Source: an uncultured Clostridia bacterium
GTDB taxonomy: Bacteria; Bacillota; Clostridia; Oscillospirales; Ruminococcaceae
Length of the DNA stretch: 64,000 nt
Assembly (NCBI GenBank): GCA_947589215.1
Contig: CANQCL010000003.1
Span: forward strand, 1-64,000
Direction of reading: 5' to 3'
The translations under genes were made by a program, and so were the position numbers. Numbering within the stretch: position 1 is the first letter of the stretch; each line of letters opens with the position of its first letter. Positions 49,854 to 60,159 of the stretch are shown here, in pieces. The notes under the pieces were generated by a model. It saw only the letters and a list, made by a program, of their open reading frames with translations, ran no database searches and was not told the origin of the DNA.

Positions 49854-50537
49854 ATGAAAAACAAGAGAAAACAAATCAGAAGATCAATCTTTTCCTTGTT
49901 GACGGCAGTAGTTCTTTTGACCGGCATATCGGTTTCAACGACAGCGTTTGCTGATTATGATGTATACCCTACCGGTGTGACAATGGCGGTTAAGAAGAAG
50001 ACGGTCAAAAAAGGAACGCACTTTGAGCTTTATGCAAGAGTTAGTCCTTACAATGCTGAAGATGACGGTCTTGTGTGGTCTATTGTAAAGGGAAAGAACA
50101 TAATTAGATTTGAGGACTACGACAGAGACGGCGACGAGCAGGAGTTTATTGCTTTGAAAAAGGGAACAGCTAAGGTTTGCTGTCAAATTGCCGGAACCAA
50201 TAAGAAAGCATATACGACAATTGTTGTCAAGAAAGCCTCTTCAAAGGGAACTATTAAGCGTATCGGACCTAAAACACGCACTGTAGCGGTCGGAGGAGAT
50301 TTTGATTTAGAGGTAAGAAAATCGGCAGGGGTAAGTAACAGAAACCTAAAGTGGAGTATTAAAAATACTTCCGTAGTTAGATTTGACGATTATGACCGTT
50401 ACGGCGATGATGTGGAATTTCGTGCGGTTTCAGCAGGAAAGACAAAAGTAACCTGCAAAAACAAAAAGACAGGAAAGTCTGTTACTTTCACAATAAAAGT
50501 AGTAAATCGCAATAACAGATATTATTACGACGATTAA
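49854..50537 (+). CDS. Secreted protein with two Ig-like (Big_2) domains
   Basis: A 227-residue exported protein. Signal peptide (SIFSLLTAVVLLTGISVSTT, cleavage near AFA-D), then two related Ig-like domains that each contain a KWSI or VWSI-type strand followed by VRFDDYDR or IRFEDYDRDGDE, showing internal duplication. Ends N-R-N-N-R-YYYDD. Probably a cell-surface protein; no anchoring motif. ACGGAGGG precedes ATG 49854, so the longer frame is not used. Confidence 0.8.
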   Translation: MKNKRKQIRRSIFSLLTAVVLLTGISVSTTAFADYDVYPTGVTMAVKKKTVKKGTHFELYARVSPYNAEDDGLVWSIVKGKNIIRFEDYDRDGDEQEFIALKKGTAKVCCQIAGTNKKAYTTIVVKKASSKGTIKRIGPKTRTVAVGGDFDLEVRKSAGVSNRNLKWSIKNTSVVRFDDYDRYGDDVEFRAVSAGKTKVTCKNKKTGKSVTFTIKVVNRNNRYYYDD

Positions 50538-50555
50538 ATTTTAAGTAGATTATTT

Positions 50556-50584
50556 CGGGATGGGGTCTTAAAGATTTCATCCCG
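50556..50584 (+). terminator. Terminator after Ig-like protein gene
   Basis: CGGGATGG and TCATCCCG form an 8-bp stem with one wobble, followed by ATTTTAT. It ends the gene before the lipoprotein gene. Confidence 0.8.
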
Positions 50585-50631
50585 ATTTTATGAGCGTATT
50601 AAATATTTCCGCAGAAAGGAAGTTTTTTAAA

Positions 50632-51309
50632 ATGAAAATAAAGGAAAGTATACTATTATATATAATAGTGATTATGTCATTGTTTATATTTTCGGGCTGC
50701 GGAGTGAAAGATGTTGCAGGAAGTGAACTGGTTAAAAAAGCCAGAGCGGAATATACAAAGCTTGACAGCGCAAAGGTCATTATGACAAATACCCAGACAA
50801 ACGAAGTTGAGCAAAGCTTTGTGTTTAAGTATGATGAAAAAGATGTTCTGACCTTTGCTTACGAGGGCAAGTATCAAGACGAAAGCTATGCTCAGTACAA
50901 TAACGGGTTTGAGTGTTATACATCAGAAAACGGCGAGTATACCTTCACCCAGCGTGGGGATAAGGATTTTCAAGCTTATGACCGTGATTCTACCTACCCG
51001 CAGGCAAGCGAGGGACTTATTATCTTTTCTGTAAATGCCGTTGAGGAGTCCTCAGTTTCGGAGGAGAACGGCACAACCTGCGTTGAGCATAAGTATGACC
51101 CTGAAAAAATCGGAGCGACGGCAAGTGAGGGAAATGTAACAGACTTTATCGCCAAGTTTTATTTTGATGAAAATGAGGAGCTTTTGTATTTTACTGAGGA
51201 GACTGTAGTTGACAGCGGCGAAGAAACAGTTACCCACTCTTATAAGGTAGAAATCACTGAGAAAAACGCTGTTGAGGATATAGAAAATCCCGTGCAAATT
51301 CCGGAATAG
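50632..51309 (+). CDS. Lipoprotein of unknown function
   Basis: A 225-residue lipoprotein with lipobox FSGC (about residues 19-22 after LYIIVIMSLFI). The mature part has repeated strands (EYTKLDSAKVIMTNTQTNEV, SFVFKYDEKDVLTFAYEGKY) and is acidic, resembling LolA/MucB-like or DUF-type Firmicute lipoproteins. No known catalytic residues. AAAGGAAG lies upstream. Not obviously linked to the ribosomal operon downstream. Confidence 0.7.
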   Translation: MKIKESILLYIIVIMSLFIFSGCGVKDVAGSELVKKARAEYTKLDSAKVIMTNTQTNEVEQSFVFKYDEKDVLTFAYEGKYQDESYAQYNNGFECYTSENGEYTFTQRGDKDFQAYDRDSTYPQASEGLIIFSVNAVEESSVSEENGTTCVEHKYDPEKIGATASEGNVTDFIAKFYFDENEELLYFTEETVVDSGEETVTHSYKVEITEKNAVEDIENPVQIPE

Positions 51310-51512
51310 TACCCAATAAGAAATGCATAAGCAATAAAAGTTTTGGTTAGTTGATAGTGATAGCCAACAGTTCTTCTTTTGACATCTAGATATAGTATTA
51401 GAATTTCAGCTTACCACTACATAACAGTTGCCCATATAGTGATTTGTGCAGTTTGCATAAAAATGAGGATAAATTTGCTTTGAATTTCTACGTCATAATT
51501 TTTTCAATTTGC

Positions 51513-51541
51513 TTGCTTTTGAGGAATATAAATGGTACAAT
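51513..51541 (+). promoter_or_regulatory. Promoter of S10 ribosomal operon
   Basis: TTGCTT (51513-51518) and TACAAT (51536-51541), spacer 17 bases, with TGG before the -10 (extended -10). The upstream stretch 51310-51512 shows no gene. Confidence 0.65.
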
Positions 51542-51546
51542 TTATC

Positions 51547-51800
51547 TTGCACTGCGGTTAATTCCCGCATTGCGGCTGCAACAGATATGCGATGAAGCGG
51601 AAGGTTGCCGGCGGTTTGCCGGGTAATTTTCGCAGAGTATGTCCGATTTTAAACCGGGCGACTGTAATACTGAACACGGTATGTGCTTTATGCTTCTTGC
51701 GAAGGGCAGGCTTATCAGGTTAGGTCTGTTTTTGCATAAGGAGATACTTATCGTTGTGTTATGTCGACCGAAAAACCACGTTAGTTTTTCGGCTTTTTTT
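51547..51800 (+). ncRNA. Structured S10-operon leader ending in attenuator
   Basis: About 250 bases between promoter and rpsJ contain no credible gene but many pairings: a TTGCA/TGCAA stem with inner GCGG/CCGC (51547-51581), CCGGC/GCCGG in the middle (51610-51624), a 9-bp helix of 51722-51730 with 51801-51809 around the terminator, and a strong terminator 51768-51800. GC content is higher than in flanking AT-rich intergenic DNA. I infer an attenuation-type regulatory RNA responding to a ribosomal protein; no named family recognised. Confidence 0.6.
51768..51800 (+). terminator. Intrinsic terminator in S10 leader (attenuator)
   Basis: CCGAAAAAC and GTTTTTCGG form a perfect 9-bp stem with a 7-base loop, followed by CTTTTTTT. 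It lies 107 bases before rpsJ and downstream of the promoter, so readthrough or antitermination must occur to express the operon. Confidence 0.88.
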
Positions 51801-51907
51801 AACAGACTTTCACGGAACACACGGTACAGTGTAAATTTACAGAAAAGCTTTTACACATTAATTAAAGGCTTTCAGCCCCCATTCAAAATTTATAGGAGGC
51901 GATTTAA

Positions 51908-52222
51908 GTGGCAGTCAATGAAAGAATCAGAATTAAAATCAAAGGCTATGAGCACGCAGTTGTAGACGCAGCAGCAGCTAAAATTGTTGATGCGGCTAAG
52001 CGTTCGGGCGCAAAGGTATCGGGACCTATCCCGCTGCCTACTGACAAGGAGATCATTACGATACTTCGTGCTGTTCATAAGTATAAGTACAGCCGTGAGC
52101 AGTTTGAAATGAGAACTCACAAGAGATTGATCGACGTACTCAGACCGACGAACGACACTACATCAGCGCTTCAAAGTCTTGACCTTCCTGCAGGTGTTGA
52201 TATTGTAATGGAAATCAAGTAG
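51908..52222 (+). CDS. rpsJ: Ribosomal protein S10
   Basis: A 104-residue 30S head protein, also transcription antitermination partner Nus[40 protein letters not shown] and [14 protein letters not shown] are standard. GTG start after AGGAGGCGATTTAA. First gene of the S10 operon. A perfect 9-bp hairpin (GAAATCGCA/TGCGATTTC, 52232-52252) follows before rplC. Confidence 0.98.
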   Translation: MAVNERIRIKIKGYEHAVVDAAAAKIVDAAKRSGAKVSGPIPLPTDKEIITILRAVHKYKYSREQFEMRTHKRLIDVLRPTNDTTSALQSLDLPAGVDIVMEIK

Positions 52223-52321
52223 TTTCCAACGGAAATCGCAAGATGCGATTTCAAAACAGTATTCACGCAGGTCATGTTGGGGTTAGAGCCTCAACCAATA
52301 ACCAATTAGGAGGAAAAAATA

Positions 52322-52957
52322 ATGCAAAAGGGAATCATCGGTAAGAAAATCGGTATGACACAGATTTTCGATGAAGCAGGAAAGTTTATTCCTGTAACAG
52401 TTGTAGAGGCGGGTCCCTGTGTTGTTGTTCAGAAGAAAACAGTTGAGAACGACGGCTATAACGCTGTTCAGCTTGGTTTCGGCGACATCAGGGCAAAGAG
52501 AGTAAACAAGCCTTTACAGGGACATTTCAAAAAGGCTGACGTTGCTTTAAAGAGAACTTTAAAGGAATTCAGACTTGACGACATCGACGTATTGAACGTC
52601 GGAGACATTGTAAAAGCAGATACTTTTGCTGAGGGCGACATCGTTGATGTAAGCGGAACCAGCAAGGGTAAAGGTTTTGCAGGAACAATCAAGCGTCATA
52701 ACTTTGCAAGACTTAAAGAGTCGCACGGTACTGGACCTGTTCACAGGCACGCAGGCTCTATGGGAGCTTGTTCGTCACCTTCGAGAATTTTCAAGGGAAA
52801 AGGAATGCCTGGACAGATGGGTAACGAAAAGGTTACTATCCAGAACCTCGAAGTAGTAAAGGTCGACGCAGAAAATAATCTTATCGCAATCAAGGGAGCT
52901 ATTCCGGGTCCTAAGAACGGTACGGTAACCGTTGTTGATTGTGTTAAGAAGGCTTAG
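52322..52957 (+). CDS. rplC: Ribosomal protein L3
   Basis: A 211-residue early-assembly 50S protein near the peptidyl transferase centre. Start [20 protein letters not shown], loop [20 protein letters not shown] with the methylatable glutamine region replaced as usual in Firmicutes, end [27 protein letters not shown] before ATG. Confidence 0.98.
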   Translation: MQKGIIGKKIGMTQIFDEAGKFIPVTVVEAGPCVVVQKKTVENDGYNAVQLGFGDIRAKRVNKPLQGHFKKADVALKRTLKEFRLDDIDVLNVGDIVKADTFAEGDIVDVSGTSKGKGFAGTIKRHNFARLKESHGTGPVHRHAGSMGACSSPSRIFKGKGMPGQMGNEKVTIQNLEVVKVDAENNLIAIKGAIPGPKNGTVTVVDCVKKA

Positions 52958-52975
52958 TGGAAGGAGGAAGTAATT

Positions 52976-53599
52976 ATGCCAAAGGTTTCAGTATATGATA
53001 TGACAGGCAAAGAGGTTGCTACCGCTGAGCTGAAGGATTCTGTTTTCGGAATCAAGCCGAATAAAGCTATAATGCACGCAATGGTCGTTAATTACCTTGC
53101 TAATCAAAGACAGGGTACACAGTCTACTCTCACTCGTTCAGAAGTAAGAGGAGGCGGAAAAAAACCTTGGAGACAAAAGGAAACAGGTCATGCAAGACAA
53201 GGTTCTATTAGGGCTCCGCAGTGGGTACACGGCGGAATCGCTTTGGGACCAAAGCCGAGAGATTACAGCTATTCGTTAAATAAGAAGGAAAAGAGACTTG
53301 CTATGAAGTCGGCTCTTTCTTCAAAGGCGCTCGATAACGATATCGTTGTTGTTGATTCTATCAAGTGTGATGAGTTCAAGACAAAGACAATGGTTGAAAT
53401 GCTGAAAGCGCTTAATGTGGAGACTAAGGCGCTGGTTGTTATGCCGGAGGTAGATTTAAAGGTCGTTAAGAGCCTTTCAAACATTCCGGGTGTAAAGCCT
53501 ACTCTTGTCAATACGTTAAATGTTTATGACATTCTTAATCATGACAAGTTTATCGTTGTTAAGGACGCCGTAGATAAGATTGAGGAGGTTTATGCATAA
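52976..53599 (+). CDS. rplD: Ribosomal protein L4
   Basis: A 207-residue protein lining the exit tunnel and, in some bacteria, autoregulator of the S10 operon. The extended loop ([20 protein letters not shown]) is intact. Stop and next start overlap (TAATG). Candidate ligand of the S10 leader by analogy with enterobacteria, which is inference. Confidence 0.98.
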   Translation: MPKVSVYDMTGKEVATAELKDSVFGIKPNKAIMHAMVVNYLANQRQGTQSTLTRSEVRGGGKKPWRQKETGHARQGSIRAPQWVHGGIALGPKPRDYSYSLNKKEKRLAMKSALSSKALDNDIVVVDSIKCDEFKTKTMVEMLKALNVETKALVVMPEVDLKVVKSLSNIPGVKPTLVNTLNVYDILNHDKFIVVKDAVDKIEEVYA

Positions 53600-53895
53600 T
53601 GGAAAAAACTGCTCAAGATATTATTTTAAAGCCAATCATTACTGAGGCTTCTATGGAAGGCTTGGAGATGAATAAGTACACATTCAAGGTTGCTAAAAAT
53701 GCAAACAAAATTGAGATTGCCAAGGCGGTCGAAGAGCTTTTCGGAGTTAAGGTTGCAAAGGTAAATACAATGAATTGCAGAGGCCGTAAAAAGAGAATGG
53801 GTATGCATGAGGGTATGACACCTTCGTGGAAAAAAGCAATCGTTACACTTGCTGCAGGCGAGAAGACAATAGAGTTCTTCAACAACTTAGTATAA
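53599..53895 (+). CDS. rplW: Ribosomal protein L23
   Basis: A 98-residue protein at the tunnel exit that docks SRP and trigger factor. Conserved ILKPIITEASMEGLEMNKYT and NTMNCRGRKKRMG segments. Coupled to rplD. The 96-base gap to rplB contains a GCTTTGC/GCAAAGC hairpin. Confidence 0.98.
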   Translation: MEKTAQDIILKPIITEASMEGLEMNKYTFKVAKNANKIEIAKAVEELFGVKVAKVNTMNCRGRKKRMGMHEGMTPSWKKAIVTLAAGEKTIEFFNNLV

Positions 53896-53991
53896 AGTCT
53901 CGGCAAAGGGCTTTGCAGGCTTTGCAAAGCGTATGTATGGGAGCTTAAATGAGGCTCTCGCAAAACAAACTTCAAAAGGAGTGAAATTCAA

Positions 53992-54825
53992 ATGGCAATA
54001 AAGAGCTATAAGCCTACGACTCCGGGAAGAAGAGGTATGACCACTATTGATTATTCTTCTCTGTCGAAGGTTGCTCCGGAAAAAAGCCTGATTCAGCCGG
54101 TCAAGAAAAAGTCCGGAAGAAACAGCTACGGTAGGATCACTGTTCGCCACAGAGGCGGCGGAGCAAGAAGAAAATACCGTATAATTGATTTCAAGAGAAA
54201 TAAGCTGGATATGAACGCAGAGGTTATGACTCTTGAATACGACCCGAACCGTTCAGCATTCATTGCGCTTTTGAAATACGAGGACGGTGAAAAGAGATAC
54301 ATTCTCGCACCTCACGGCTTAGAGGTAGGAGATATCGTTCGTGCAGGCGCTAATGTTGACATCAAGCCGGGTAACGCAAGTCAGCTGCAGAACATTCCCG
54401 TAGGTACTTTTATTCATAATATTGAGCTTTATCCGAGCAAGGGCGGTCAGCTTGTCCGCAGTGCGGGAAATATGGCTCAGCTTATGGGTAAGGAAAACGG
54501 ATATGCGCTTGTAAGACTTCCATCGGGTGAGATGAGAAATATCCCGCTTAACTGTATGGCGACTATCGGTCAAGTTTCAAACATCGACCACAGCAACGTA
54601 AACTACGGTAAAGCAGGAAGAAAGCGTCATATGGGCTGGAGACCTACTGTACGTGGTTCTGTTATGAACCCGAACGACCACCCTCACGGCGGTGGTGAAG
54701 GTAAGTCGCCTATCGGACGTCCGGGACCTGTATCTCCTTGGGGTAAACCAACTCTTGGATACAAGACCCGTGCTAAACACAACAGGTCAGATAAGTTTAT
54801 CGTAAAACGAAGAAACGGCAAATAA
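53992..54825 (+). CDS. rplB: Ribosomal protein L2
   Basis: A 277-residue core 50S protein needed for subunit association and peptidyl transfer. [20 protein letters not shown] start, [20 protein letters not shown] and the conserved histidine region [27 protein letters not shown] before ATG. Confidence 0.98.
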   Translation: MAIKSYKPTTPGRRGMTTIDYSSLSKVAPEKSLIQPVKKKSGRNSYGRITVRHRGGGARRKYRIIDFKRNKLDMNAEVMTLEYDPNRSAFIALLKYEDGEKRYILAPHGLEVGDIVRAGANVDIKPGNASQLQNIPVGTFIHNIELYPSKGGQLVRSAGNMAQLMGKENGYALVRLPSGEMRNIPLNCMATIGQVSNIDHSNVNYGKAGRKRHMGWRPTVRGSVMNPNDHPHGGGEGKSPIGRPGPVSPWGKPTLGYKTRAKHNRSDKFIVKRRNGK

Positions 54826-54843
54826 CGAAAGGAGAACTGAATA

Positions 54844-55125
54844 ATGGGCAGAAGTGTTAAAAAGGGACCTTTCGTACAAGAGGTTCTACTCAAAAGAGTT
54901 AAAGCTATGAATGAAACAGGAGAAAAGAAGGTCTTAAAGACTTGGAGCAGAGCTTCGACGATTTTCCCTGATTTCGTAGGTCATACATTCGCAGTTCACG
55001 ACGGACGCAAGCACGTTCCTGTTTATGTTACTGAGGATATGGTAGGACATAAGCTGGGCGAGTTCGCACCGACAAGAACATACAAAGGCCATGCCGGTTC
55101 AAAGGTTTCAAACACCGGTAAGTAG
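54844..55125 (+). CDS. rpsS: Ribosomal protein S19
   Basis: A 93-residue 30S head protein near the A site. [40 protein letters not shown] and [17 protein letters not shown] are family signatures. AAAGGAG upstream. Confidence 0.98.
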   Translation: MGRSVKKGPFVQEVLLKRVKAMNETGEKKVLKTWSRASTIFPDFVGHTFAVHDGRKHVPVYVTEDMVGHKLGEFAPTRTYKGHAGSKVSNTGK

Positions 55126-55146
55126 CAGCCGAAGGGAGGATTTCAA

Positions 55147-55482
55147 ATGGAAGCAAGAGCTATATTAAAGGATGCTCGAATCGCTCCTCGTAAGGTTCAG
55201 ATAGTTCTTGACCTTATTAGAGGAAAGGATTACGATGTTGCAATGGCAACATTAAAGCACACACCAAAAGCTGCCTGTGAATATCTTGAAAAGCTTCTGA
55301 AGTCGGCCGCTGCAAACGCAGAAAACAATCACAGTATGGATAAGAACAATCTCTATGTTGCTGAGTGTTTTGTGAGTCCGGGAAGAACTTTGAAGAGAAT
55401 TATGCCAAGAGCACAGGGCAGAGCTTTCAGAATCTTAAAGAGAACATCTCATGTTACTTTGGTTCTGAAAGAAAAGGAATAA
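55147..55482 (+). CDS. rplV: Ribosomal protein L22
   Basis: A 111-residue exit-tunnel protein. [20 protein letters not shown] start and tunnel hairpin [20 protein letters not shown] intact, so no macrolide-type hairpin deletion is visible. GGGAGGA before ATG. Confidence 0.98.
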   Translation: MEARAILKDARIAPRKVQIVLDLIRGKDYDVAMATLKHTPKAACEYLEKLLKSAAANAENNHSMDKNNLYVAECFVSPGRTLKRIMPRAQGRAFRILKRTSHVTLVLKEKE

Positions 55483-55502
55483 GCTGAAAGAGGAGGTAAA
55501 CT

Positions 55503-56270
55503 ATGGGCCAGAAAGTAAACCCACATGGATATCGTGTCGGAGTAATCAAAGATTGGGATTCCCGTTGGTTTGCGAATAAATCAACTTTCGGCGATACACT
55601 TGTAGAAGACCATAAGGTCAGAAATTATATCAAAAAGACCTTATATTCAGCAGGTGTTCCACGTATCGAGATTGAGAGATTTGCAGATAAAGTAAAGATT
55701 CACATTCACTGCGCAAAGCCGGGAATGGTGATCGGACAAAAGGGAGCAACTATTGAGAAGCTTCGTCAGAAGATCGAAAAAATGATAAACAAGTCGGTTG
55801 CTATCAACATCATTGAGGTTAGACAGCCTGACTTGAATGCACAGCTTGTTGCTGAAAGAATTGCTTTGGACCTTGAGAACAGAATTTCTTTCAGAAGAGC
55901 AATGAAGCAGACTATCGGCAGAGCAATGAAGTTCGGAGCAAAGGGTATCAAGACAAGATGCTCGGGACGTCTGGGCGGCGCTGAAATCGCAAGAGCTGAG
56001 AGTTATCACGAGGGTACTATCCCTCTGCAAACTATCAGAGCCGACATTGATTACGGTTTTGCTGAGGCAGATACAACTTACGGAAAGATCGGAGTTAAGG
56101 TTTGGATCTATCGTGGTGAGGTTTTGAAGGGCGAGGTTCCTGAAACTCAGAAGAGAGAGACAAGGGAAAGACCTGAAAGAAGACGCCGCAGTAGAGGAAA
56201 CGGCGACGAAAGACCAAGACGCCGCAGTGCAAGACCGAGAAATGAGAAGAATGAAGGAGGTAACGAATAA
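55503..56270 (+). CDS. rpsC: Ribosomal protein S3 with basic C-terminal tail
   Basis: A 255-residue mRNA-entry protein. KH domain with [20 protein letters not shown] and C-terminal domain with [20 protein letters not shown]. The last 35 residues form an Arg/Glu/Asn-rich tail ([20 protein letters not shown]) longer than in E. coli (233 residues). Stop overlaps rplP start (TAATG). Confidence 0.97.
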   Translation: MGQKVNPHGYRVGVIKDWDSRWFANKSTFGDTLVEDHKVRNYIKKTLYSAGVPRIEIERFADKVKIHIHCAKPGMVIGQKGATIEKLRQKIEKMINKSVAINIIEVRQPDLNAQLVAERIALDLENRISFRRAMKQTIGRAMKFGAKGIKTRCSGRLGGAEIARAESYHEGTIPLQTIRADIDYGFAEADTTYGKIGVKVWIYRGEVLKGEVPETQKRETRERPERRRRSRGNGDERPRRRSARPRNEKNEGGNE

Positions 56271-56701
56271 TGCTACTTCCAAAGAGAGTAAAACATCGTA
56301 AACAGCACAGAGGACGCATGACAGGTAAGGCGTACAGAGGAAATAAGGTAACAAACGGTGATTACGGTTTACAGGCTCTTGAGCCTGCATGGATCACTTC
56401 AAACCAGATAGAGTCAGCCCGTATCGCTATGACAAGATACATCAAGCGTGGAGGACAGGTTTGGATAAAGATCTTCCCGGATAAGCCTGTTACAAAGAAG
56501 CCTTTGGAAACTCGTATGGGTAAAGGTAAAGGAGCTCCCGAGTATTGGGTAGCGGTTGTTAAGCCCGGAAGAGTTATGTTTGAGATAGAAGGCGTTTCGG
56601 AAGAGATTGCAAGAGAGGCTATGCGTCTTGCATCGCACAAGCTTCCGATAAAGTGTAAGTTTATAGCTAAAGAAACTCAAGAAACGGGTGGTGAGCAATA
56701 A
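56270..56701 (+). CDS. rplP: Ribosomal protein L16
   Basis: A 143-residue protein near the A-site tRNA elbow. [20 protein letters not shown] start and [20 protein letters not shown] motif. Coupled on both sides by TAATG overlaps. Confidence 0.98.
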   Translation: MLLPKRVKHRKQHRGRMTGKAYRGNKVTNGDYGLQALEPAWITSNQIESARIAMTRYIKRGGQVWIKIFPDKPVTKKPLETRMGKGKGAPEYWVAVVKPGRVMFEIEGVSEEIAREAMRLASHKLPIKCKFIAKETQETGGEQ

Positions 56702-56898
56702 TGAAAGCAAGTGAAATCAGAGATTTATCAACGCAAGAGCTTAACGAGAAATTGGCGGACTTAAAGCAGGAGCTTTTTAACCTTCGTTTTCAGCATGCTA
56801 TCAACCAGCTTGACAATCCTATGAGAATGAAGGCAGTCAAGAGGGATATTGCTCGTGTTAAGACATTCATTCGTAAACAAGAGTCCAGCGAAGAATAA
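56701..56898 (+). CDS. rpmC: Ribosomal protein L29
   Basis: A 65-residue helical hairpin protein at the tunnel exit: [43 protein letters not shown] overlaps rplP stop. Confidence 0.97.
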   Translation: MKASEIRDLSTQELNEKLADLKQELFNLRFQHAINQLDNPMRMKAVKRDIARVKTFIRKQESSEE

Positions 56899-56916
56899 TT
56901 AAGAGGAGGATTAACT

Positions 56917-57174
56917 GTGAGCGAAAGAAATCTTAGAAAAACAAGAGTAGGAAAAGTTGTTTCTAACAAGATGGATAAGACAATAGTTGTCGCTATCGAG
57001 GATAAGGTTCAACATCCGCTTTATAAGAAAATCATTAACAGAACTTTGAAACTGAAAGCGCACGACGAGAACAACGTCTGCAATATCGGAGACGTTGTTG
57101 AGGTTATGGAAACACGTCCTCTGTCTAAGGATAAGAGATGGCGTTTGGTTAAGGTTCTGGAAGAAGTTAAGTAG
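56917..57174 (+). CDS. rpsQ: Ribosomal protein S17
   Basis: An 85-residue OB-fold 16S rRNA binder with GTG start (GAGGAGG upstream). [40 protein letters not shown] and [20 protein letters not shown] match. Confidence 0.97.
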   Translation: MSERNLRKTRVGKVVSNKMDKTIVVAIEDKVQHPLYKKIINRTLKLKAHDENNVCNIGDVVEVMETRPLSKDKRWRLVKVLEEVK

Positions 57175-57246
57175 TAATAGTAAGTAGGTTGAAAAAGAGA
57201 AATTCTCTTAATTTAGACCTTTTAAGTTTGAAAGGAGGAACGCACT

Positions 57247-57615
57247 GTGATACAAATGCAAACTTCACTAAAGGTTGCTGATAACACCGGAGCTAAAGAG
57301 CTTATGTGTATCAGAGTTTTAGGCGGAACACGCAGAAGATATGCAAACATCGGTGACGTAGTTGTTGCTTCGGTTAAAAAAGCAACACCGGGCGGCGTTG
57401 TTAAAAAAGGCGATGTAGTTAAAGCAGTTATCGTTCGTTCAGCAAAGGGTCTTCGTCGTGAGGATGGAACCTACATCCGTTTCGATGAAAACGCTGCTGT
57501 AATTATAAAAGAAGATCAGAATCCAAGAGGTACCCGTATCTTTGGACCGGTAGCCAGAGAGCTTCGTGATAAGAACTATATGAAGATCTTATCTCTTGCT
57601 CCTGAAGTATTATAA
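57247..57615 (+). CDS. rplN: Ribosomal protein L14
   Basis: A 122-residue protein at the subunit interface, GTG start after [36 protein letters not shown] and [20 protein letters not shown] are the signatures. Confidence 0.98.
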   Translation: MIQMQTSLKVADNTGAKELMCIRVLGGTRRRYANIGDVVVASVKKATPGGVVKKGDVVKAVIVRSAKGLRREDGTYIRFDENAAVIIKEDQNPRGTRIFGPVARELRDKNYMKILSLAPEVL

Positions 57616-57631
57616 TGGGAGGGCGGTTAGA

Positions 57632-57955
57632 ATGAATAAATTACACATCAAAACCGGCGACACCGTTATTGTTCTTTCAGGAAAAGAGAGAGGCAAAAAG
57701 GGAAAGGTACTCGCTGTATCTCCTAAGGAGTCAAAGGTTATTATTGAAGGCGTAAATATGTGCACAAAGCACGTTAAGCCAAGAAGACAAGGCGAGGCAG
57801 GCGGAATAGTTAAGGCTGAGGCTGCAATGTACGCTTGCAAGGTTCAGGCAGTTTGTCCAAAATGCGGAAAGCCGACCCGTATCGGACACAAGATTTTGGA
57901 CGACGGCTCAAAGGTTAGAGTTTGCAGAAATGCAGACTGCCGTGAAGAGTTTTAA
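57632..57955 (+). CDS. rplX: Ribosomal protein L24
   Basis: A 107-residue assembly initiator. KOW domain KTGDTVIVLSGKERGKKGKV and a C-terminal zinc-like CPKCGKPTRIGHKILDDGSK with VCRNADC. GGGAGGGCGGTTAGA precedes ATG 57632; a frame opening at 57596 is inside rplN and not used. Confidence 0.97.
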   Translation: MNKLHIKTGDTVIVLSGKERGKKGKVLAVSPKESKVIIEGVNMCTKHVKPRRQGEAGGIVKAEAAMYACKVQAVCPKCGKPTRIGHKILDDGSKVRVCRNADCREEF

Positions 57956-57968
57956 GGAGGAGTAAACG

Positions 57969-58511
57969 ATGGCTAGACTTAAAGACGAGTATGTTAGCAG
58001 CGTAGCTCCTGCTATGATGAAAAAATTCGGCTACAAAAACGTAATGCAAATACCAAAGCTTGATAAGGTCGTTATCAACGTAGGCTGCGGAGAGGCTAAG
58101 GATAATTCAAAGGTCGTTGACGCAGTTATGGCTGACTTAGCAGCAATCACAGGTCAAAAGCCTATTGTTTGCAAGGCTAAGAAATCTGTTGCTAACTTCA
58201 AGCTTAGAGAAGGACAGATTATCGGAGTTAAGGTAACCTTGAGAGCAGAAAGAATGTACGAATTCGTTGACAGACTATTTAACGTAGCTTTTCCGCGTGT
58301 TCGTGACTTCAGAGGAATTAATCCTAACTCGTTCGACGGAAGAGGAAATTACTCAACAGGTGTTAAAGAGCAGCTTATCTTCCCTGAGATCGAGTATGAT
58401 AAAATCGACAAGGTTCGTGGTATGGATATTAACTTTATCACTACTGCAAAAACTGATGAAGAAGCTAAGGAGCTGCTGACATTACTGGGCGCTCCGTTCG
58501 CTGACAGGTAA
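57969..58511 (+). CDS. rplE: Ribosomal protein L5
   Basis: A 180-residue 5S rRNA-binding protein. [40 protein letters not shown] and [20 protein letters not shown] are conserved. GGAGGAGTAAACG before ATG. Confidence 0.98.
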   Translation: MARLKDEYVSSVAPAMMKKFGYKNVMQIPKLDKVVINVGCGEAKDNSKVVDAVMADLAAITGQKPIVCKAKKSVANFKLREGQIIGVKVTLRAERMYEFVDRLFNVAFPRVRDFRGINPNSFDGRGNYSTGVKEQLIFPEIEYDKIDKVRGMDINFITTAKTDEEAKELLTLLGAPFADR

Positions 58512-58530
58512 GAAAGAGGAGGAAATCAAT

Positions 58531-58716
58531 ATGGCAAAGAAGGCTATGAAAAACAAACAGCAATTACCGCCAAAGTATTCCACTCGAGCTTACAACAGAT
58601 GTAAAATCTGTGGAAGACCTCACGCTTATCTCAGAAAGTTCGGCATCTGCCGTATCTGCTTCAGAGAGCTAGCGCACAAAGGTCAGATCCCGGGTGTAAA
58701 AAAGGCAAGTTGGTAA
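58531..58716 (+). CDS. rpsN: Ribosomal protein S14 type Z
   Basis: A 61-residue zinc-binding S14 (C+ form): [40 protein letters not shown], with the CxxC...CxxC motif typical of Firmicutes. AGAGGAGG upstream. Confidence 0.97.
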   Translation: MAKKAMKNKQQLPPKYSTRAYNRCKICGRPHAYLRKFGICRICFRELAHKGQIPGVKKASW

Positions 58717-58746
58717 AGAACATTCATTTAAAGGAGGTTAACTGCA

Positions 58747-59145
58747 ATGCAAATTACTGATACAATAGCTGATTTATTGACCAGAATTCGTAATGCAAGT
58801 TCTGCGAAGCACGCAACAGTTGACATTCCTGCATCGAAAATGAAGAAGGCTATCACACAGATCCTTGTTGACGAGGGTTACATTTCAGGCTTTCAATTCA
58901 TTGAAGACGAAAAGCAGGGTATCATTAGAATTACTCTAAAATATGACGAGAACAACACACCGGTTATTTCAGGACTTAGAAGAGTATCAAAGCCGGGCTT
59001 GAGAATTTATTCAAGCTGCGAGGATATGCCAAAGGTAATGAAAGGACTCGGAGTAGCAATTATCTCAACATCAAAGGGAATTGTTACTGACAAGAAGGCA
59101 AGAGAGCTTAATGTCGGTGGAGAAGTTCTTGCATTTGTCTGGTAA
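58747..59145 (+). CDS. rpsH: Ribosomal protein S8
   Basis: A 132-residue central-domain 16S binder. [20 protein letters not shown] start and [20 protein letters not shown] near the end. AAAGGAGG before ATG. In E. coli S8 controls the spc operon; no target is obvious here. Confidence 0.98.
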   Translation: MQITDTIADLLTRIRNASSAKHATVDIPASKMKKAITQILVDEGYISGFQFIEDEKQGIIRITLKYDENNTPVISGLRRVSKPGLRIYSSCEDMPKVMKGLGVAIISTSKGIVTDKKARELNVGGEVLAFVW

Positions 59146-59157
59146 GGAGGAACAGTT

Positions 59158-59709
59158 ATGTCGAGAATAGGTATTAAGCCAATAAGTGTTCCTGCCGGAG
59201 TAGACGTAAATATTGCTGATGGTAATGTAGTCACTGTAAAAGGCGCTAAGGGAACATTGGTAAAAACATTTCACAAGGATATGATAATTACCCTTGAGAA
59301 TAATGAGATCAAAGTAAGCCGTCCTTCAGAGGACAAAAAGCACAAGTCGCTTCACGGCTTGACAAGAACACTTATCGCAAATATGGTCGAGGGTGTTTTA
59401 AACGGTTATTCAAAGACACTTGTAATCGAAGGTGTTGGATACAGAGCAGCAAAACAGGGCAGCGACCTTGTTATGAATCTCGGATATTCACATCAGGTAG
59501 TGGTTCCTGAGACCGACGACGTTAAAATCGAGGTTACAAACCCGAACACGATAGTAGTTTCAGGCGCCGACAAGCAAGCGGTTGGTCAGTTCGCTAGCGA
59601 AATCCGCGAAAAGCGTCCGCCGGAGCCTTATAAGGGTAAGGGAATTCGTTATGAAAACGAAAGAATTATCCGTAAAGAAGGTAAAGCCGGTAAGGGTGCA
59701 AAATCTTAG
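59158..59709 (+). CDS. rplF: Ribosomal protein L6
   Basis: A 183-residue protein near the factor-binding site. SRIGIKPISVPAGVDVNIAD, HGLTRTLIANMVEGVLNGYS and KRPPEPYKGKGIRYENERII. AAGGAGG upstream. Confidence 0.98.
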   Translation: MSRIGIKPISVPAGVDVNIADGNVVTVKGAKGTLVKTFHKDMIITLENNEIKVSRPSEDKKHKSLHGLTRTLIANMVEGVLNGYSKTLVIEGVGYRAAKQGSDLVMNLGYSHQVVVPETDDVKIEVTNPNTIVVSGADKQAVGQFASEIREKRPPEPYKGKGIRYENERIIRKEGKAGKGAKS

Positions 59710-59727
59710 TAAGGGAGTGTTCACACT

Positions 59728-60087
59728 ATGGTTAAAAAGATTGACAGGGCAAAAGCCAGAAACAAAAGACACCAAAGAGTCCGCAACAAGGTTTCGGGAA
59801 CTCCTGAGTGTCCGCGTCTAAGTGTATTCCGCTCCTCAAAGCATATATATGCACAAATTATCGACGACGTAAACGGCGTTACACTCGCTGCTGCATCAAG
59901 TCTCGACAAGGGGTTTGACGGAAACGGCGGCAACGCAGAGGGCGCAAAGAAGGTCGGCGAGGCTGTTGCCAAAGCTGCTTTGGATAAGAAAATCGAAAAT
60001 GTCGTATTTGACAGAGGCGGTTATCTATATCACGGAAGAGTTAAGGAATTAGCTGAAGGAGCTCGTGAGGGCGGTCTGAAATTCTAA
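59728..60087 (+). CDS. rplR: Ribosomal protein L18
   Basis: A 119-residue 5S rRNA-binding protein: [60 protein letters not shown]. Good GGGAG before ATG. Confidence 0.97.
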   Translation: MVKKIDRAKARNKRHQRVRNKVSGTPECPRLSVFRSSKHIYAQIIDDVNGVTLAAASSLDKGFDGNGGNAEGAKKVGEAVAKAALDKKIENVVFDRGGYLYHGRVKELAEGAREGGLKF

Positions 60088-60159
60088 GCAAGTTCAGATT
60101 CATTTGTGCAGACAAAGTAAATTACACGCTTTGTTTAAGTTTTAAAGGAGGTTATACTT

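Noticed and set aside
51639-51965. 108-codon frame across the S10 leader
   Set aside because: It runs through the intrinsic terminator and into rpsJ in another frame, and its translation has no protein-like features.
55647-56390. 247-codon minus-strand frame opposite rpsC
   Set aside because: Cys/Ser/Leu-rich translation, fully antisense to a conserved ribosomal gene; no independent support.
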